Source of the DNA: Oscillospiraceae bacterium
Lineage (GTDB): Bacteria; Bacillota; Clostridia; Oscillospirales; Ruminococcaceae
Reading direction: 5' to 3'
NCBI GenBank assembly: GCA_003531585.1
Contig: DQFX01000059.1
Span: 56,000-119,999 of the forward strand
Length of the DNA stretch: 64,000 nt
Part shown: piece by piece, positions 61,742 through 64,000 of the stretch
Layout of the letters: each line of letters opens with the position of its first letter
How positions within the stretch are numbered: position 1 is the first letter of the stretch
Notes under the pieces: model-generated
The model's database searches: none
Told to the model about the DNA's origin: nothing
What the model saw: the letters and a program-made list of their open reading frames with translations, nothing else
Position numbers and translations under genes: made by a program

Positions 61742-62542
61742 ATGACCCTTAAACAGCAAATTGCAGGAGCTCTCGCGGATATGCGCGGGAGCTCTCCGTT
61801 GATACACTGCATTACGAATTACGTTACGGCGGGGGACACAGCTAACATGCTGCTTGCCGCGGGTGCTTCTCCGATAATGGCGGACGACCCGTCTGAAAGC
61901 GCCGAGATAACCGCGCTGGCTCAGGGGCTGACGCTGAACCTCGGAACTCTCTCCGGCTCCCGGGTGGAGGCTATGCTGCGCTCCGGCGCGGAGGCGAACA
62001 GGCGCGGAATTCCGGTGGTATTCGACCCGGTGGGGGCGGGGTGCTCCGGATTCCGCAGGAATTCCGCCGGGGAGATACTCAGGCGGGTCAGGCTGACTGC
62101 GATACGCGGGAATCTTTCGGAGATATCCTACCTTGCGGGGTTCGAGTCCCGGGAAAACGGAGTAGATTCCTCAGAAACCCGCATAACCGCCGCAGAAGCC
62201 GCGCAGACAGCCGCTAAAAAGCTAGGCTGCGTGTGCGCAGTCACCGGAGAACGCGATGTGATTTCCGATGGAAGCCGCACTGTAACGATACTCAGCGGGA
62301 CTCCACTGCTGAAAAAGGTTACGGGGGCGGGCTGTATGACCTCTGCGCTGTGTGCGGTGATGTGCACAGCTTCGGACGGCTTTGTCGGAGCCGCCGCTGG
62401 AATAGCGCTTATGGATATATGCGGCGAGCTTGCGCAGGAGCGCTCCGGGCTTCCGGGGAGCTTCCGGGCGGCGCTGTTTGATTTTGCCGGGAGCATTACG
62501 CCTGAATTACTGGCAGAAAGGCTTGAAATTTATGAAAGTTGA
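61742..62542 (+). CDS. thiM: Hydroxyethylthiazole kinase
   Basis: A 266-residue enzyme that phosphorylates salvaged thiazole alcohol. PLIHCITNYVTAGDTANMLL and AGASPIMADDPSESAEI are diagnostic. VVFDPVGAGCSGFRR and KKVTGAGCMTSALCA give the nucleotide and anion-hole residues. It begins 14 nt after thiW. Its last codons overlap thiE by 11 nt. Confidence 0.96.
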   Translation: MTLKQQIAGALADMRGSSPLIHCITNYVTAGDTANMLLAAGASPIMADDPSESAEITALAQGLTLNLGTLSGSRVEAMLRSGAEANRRGIPVVFDPVGAGCSGFRRNSAGEILRRVRLTAIRGNLSEISYLAGFESRENGVDSSETRITAAEAAQTAAKKLGCVCAVTGERDVISDGSRTVTILSGTPLLKKVTGAGCMTSALCAVMCTASDGFVGAAAGIALMDICGELAQERSGLPGSFRAALFDFAGSITPELLAERLEIYES

Positions 62543-63155
62543 CTATACTCTGTACCTGTGCACTGACAGCGGGCTTATGTCCTGCAATACCGTTGAGGAA
62601 AGCGTTGAGCGTGCGATCCAGGGCGGTGTTTCGGTGGTGCAGCTCCGCGAGAAGGAGGCTTCTTCGCGGGAACTTTTCGAGCTTGCGAAGCGCGTCAAGC
62701 GGGTCACGGATAAATATTATGTTCCGCTTATAATCAACGACCGTCTGGACATCTGCCTTGCTGTAGACGCCGCCGGCGTCCACCTCGGGCAGACCGACCT
62801 GCCATGCTCTGAGGCGCGGCGTATTCTCGGCGCTGAGAAGATAATAGGCGTTTCCGCAGCCACCCCGGAGGAAGCGGCAAAGGCGCAGTCCGACGGCGCC
62901 GACTACCTAGGCGTAGGAGCGGTTTTCGCGACCTCCACCAAGACCAACACGCGCCCGGTAACTGCGGAGACTATACGCGCGATACGCAGCGCGGTGGATA
63001 TTCCGTTTGTGGTGATAGGCGGGGTAAATTCAGAGAACATCAGCGGGCTGCATGGTCTGGGGATAAACGGCGCTGCCGTTATTTCAGCGATAATTTCTCA
63101 GCCTGATATCACCGCTGCGGCACGTAAAATGCGCCAGGCTGCGGAGCGGCTGTAA
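62532..63155 (+). CDS. thiE: Thiamine-phosphate synthase
   Basis: A 207-residue TIM-barrel enzyme joining HMP-PP and thiazole phosphate. The start YLCTDSGLMSCNTVEESV, VVQLREKEASSRELFELA, the INDRLDICLAVDAAGVHLGQ segment and VGAVFATSTKTNTRPV are diagnostic. The ATG at 62532 inside the thiM end is chosen from family length. The longer frame from 62430 overlaps thiM and has no support. Confidence 0.96.
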   Translation: MKVDYTLYLCTDSGLMSCNTVEESVERAIQGGVSVVQLREKEASSRELFELAKRVKRVTDKYYVPLIINDRLDICLAVDAAGVHLGQTDLPCSEARRILGAEKIIGVSAATPEEAAKAQSDGADYLGVGAVFATSTKTNTRPVTAETIRAIRSAVDIPFVVIGGVNSENISGLHGLGINGAAVISAIISQPDITAAARKMRQAAERL

Positions 63156-63259
63156 TACTTCCGTCAATTGCAGGGGCTGGGAAGTCCCTGTTTTTGATAT
63201 GGCGCGCTGAATCCTGCATGCTCCGGAGTGGATTTCTTCGGTGATTTCCGGGAAAGCTA

Positions 63260-63288
63260 TTGACAATCCGGCGAAAAAGGTTTACAAT
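63260..63288 (+). promoter_or_regulatory. Sigma-A promoter of the HD-GYP gene
   Basis: TTGACA at 63260-63265, 17-bp spacer, TACAAT at 63283-63288. Confidence 0.85.
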
Positions 63289-63299
63289 AATAAAGCAAA

Positions 63300-63332
63300 T
63301 GTTAGTTAATTCTAACACTCGAAAGGAGTGTT
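63300..63332 (+). promoter_or_regulatory. Two mutually exclusive leader hairpins over the HD-GYP ribosome-binding site
   Basis: TGTTAG (63300-63305) can pair with CTAACA (63312-63317). AACACTC (63314-63320) can instead pair with GAGTGTT (63326-63332). The two share bases 63314-63317. The second hairpin buries the AGGAG site, 8 nt before the ATG at 63336. Confidence 0.5.
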
Positions 63333-63335
63333 AAA

Positions 63336-63932
63336 ATGCATTGTAACTGTGAATCTGCATACGAGGAACACGACCTCGTTGAGTGTATAACCTCCGCGCT
63401 GGACGCCCGGGATCCGTACACAGGGAATCACTACCGCCGCGTAGCGGATATGGCGTGTGATCTGTGCCACGTATTAGGCCTGCCGGAGGACATAACCAGG
63501 GAGATACATATTGCGGGACATCTCCATGACATAGGGAAGATAGGGATTCCGGACAAGGTACTGCTGAAGCCGGGCAGGCTCAATGACGAGGAGTGGGAGC
63601 TGATGAAGCAGCACCCGAAGATAGGCGCGGATATCCTTGCGGGGGCGCCGAAATTCGCGAGGATAGCGGCGATAATACTGCACCATCATGAGCGTTTTGA
63701 TGGAAAGGGGTATCCGTTCGGCGCAAAGGGCGAGGAAATACCGCTTGGCTCGAGGATAATTGCGGTATGCGATTCCATCGACGCTATGGCGAGCAGCAGA
63801 GCGTATCGGGGCGCGCTTCCGCTGGAAACGGTGCGGAGCGAGATCGAGAAAAATTCCGGGTTGATGTATGATCCTGATGTTGCTAAGGCTATGTTGGATA
63901 ATTGGCAGATCGTCGAGAATACTTATAGGTGA
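63336..63932 (+). CDS. Stand-alone HD-GYP domain protein
   Basis: A 198-residue cytosolic phosphodiesterase-type protein. The HD pair is His64-Asp65 in HLHDIGKIGIPDK and the GYP motif is HHERFDGKGYP at residues 117-127, both intact. Such domains usually degrade cyclic-di-GMP to GMP, opposing GGDEF enzymes such as the 2459 gene. There is no receiver or sensor domain. Only a short Cys-containing N-tail (HCNCES) precedes the domain. It has its own promoter and a hairpin-rich leader. Confidence 0.92.
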   Translation: MHCNCESAYEEHDLVECITSALDARDPYTGNHYRRVADMACDLCHVLGLPEDITREIHIAGHLHDIGKIGIPDKVLLKPGRLNDEEWELMKQHPKIGADILAGAPKFARIAAIILHHHERFDGKGYPFGAKGEEIPLGSRIIAVCDSIDAMASSRAYRGALPLETVRSEIEKNSGLMYDPDVAKAMLDNWQIVENTYR

Positions 63933-64000
63933 TTACAATAAATTGTTGTTTAGAGGCGGAACGATGTTTGTGAGAGAAAACTATAATTTAGCTGTGTAGT
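63933..64000. other. Window edge, no gene seen
   Basis: The last 68 bases contain only a 12-codon frame after GAGGCGGAACG and nothing that can be called. Confidence 0.5.

Noticed and set aside
62135..62155. tRNA T-arm-like sequence (GGTTCGAGTCCC)
   Set aside because: It lies in frame inside thiM and no acceptor or anticodon arms can be drawn around it.
1..64000. CRISPR array, prophage, toxin-antitoxin or defence island
   Set aside because: No regularly spaced repeats, no phage structural genes and no paired small toxin-antitoxin genes were seen.

Overview
The window looks like an ordinary chromosomal segment of a Gram-positive, GC-rich member of the Clostridia, most like gut Ruminococcaceae/Oscillospiraceae. 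This is inferred from gene content and codon use; no rRNA or tRNA marker is present. Supporting signs are an HPr with both His15 and a regulatory Ser46, many lipoproteins with Gram-positive lipoboxes, a sortase-type C-terminus, an ECF thiazole S-component (ThiW), a TrpXYZ-type ABC transporter, Asp23/FakA next to RecG, and consensus sigma-A promoters. Coding GC is high, except for an AT-richer island at about 11.4-14.5 kb.

Layout. 1-2.2 kb: end of a PTS permease, then ptsH and ptsI split by a palindromic repeat. 2.4-4.4 kb: a periplasmic-binding-like/GGDEF fusion. 4.4-7.8 kb (minus): leuS and a polysaccharide deacetylase lipoprotein. 8.1-10 kb: pyruvate kinase. 10.4-11.2 kb: an APH-like kinase. 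11.4-14.5 kb: an insertion-sequence graveyard (IS3, IS5 and IS256 remnants) around an AT-rich GH114-like lipoprotein. 14.6-24.7 kb: orphan response regulator, serine hydrolase/DUF1015 operon, PLP aminotransferase, a polytopic membrane protein of unknown role, and a surface pair with DUF4430 domains. 24.7-29.2 kb: lepA-hemW, a flavin-type PNPOx protein and a CE2-like acetyl esterase. 29.4-32.5 kb: TrpXYZ-like ABC importer. 32.6-37.2 kb (minus): Hpt-flotillin operon, mreB, cca. 37.2-37.86 kb: a leftward unit with promoter and terminator but no convincing ORF. 37.9-42.4 kb: D,D-carboxypeptidase divergent from an ArsR-methyltransferase-HMA-P1B ATPase metal operon. 42.6-47 kb: PFL-like/ACT pair, PHP phosphatase, Lrp regulator and aminotransferase. 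47-52.7 kb: ispE-asp23-fakA-recG-rsmE. 52.9-58.5 kb: small acidic membrane protein, lipoprotein, chemoreceptor, ychF, NERD protein. 58.5-63.2 kb: thiamine cluster thiD-thiC-thiW-thiM-thiE with two TPP riboswitches. 63.3-63.9 kb: a stand-alone HD-GYP protein.

How it fits together. Most of the window is housekeeping: sugar phosphorylation and glycolysis (PTS, pyk), translation (leuS, lepA, cca, rsmE, ychF) and envelope (mreB, dacF-like, deacetylase). Signalling parts are scattered: a GGDEF protein, an HD-GYP protein, an orphan receiver, an orphan Hpt and a chemoreceptor. The thiamine cluster makes HMP-PP (ThiC, ThiD), salvages thiazole (ThiW, ThiM) and joins them (ThiE). The metal operon looks like Cd/Zn/Pb detoxification.

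The items most worth a second look are: the roughly 0.6-kb ORF-less transcription unit at 37.2-37.86 kb with a run of compact hairpins; the dispersed palindromic repeat family (three full copies and one half copy); the DUF4430 surface pair; the methyltransferase inside the metal-efflux operon; the Hpt-flotillin operon; and alternative hairpins over the ribosome-binding site of the HD-GYP gene. I do not see a clear-cut new defence or mobile system.
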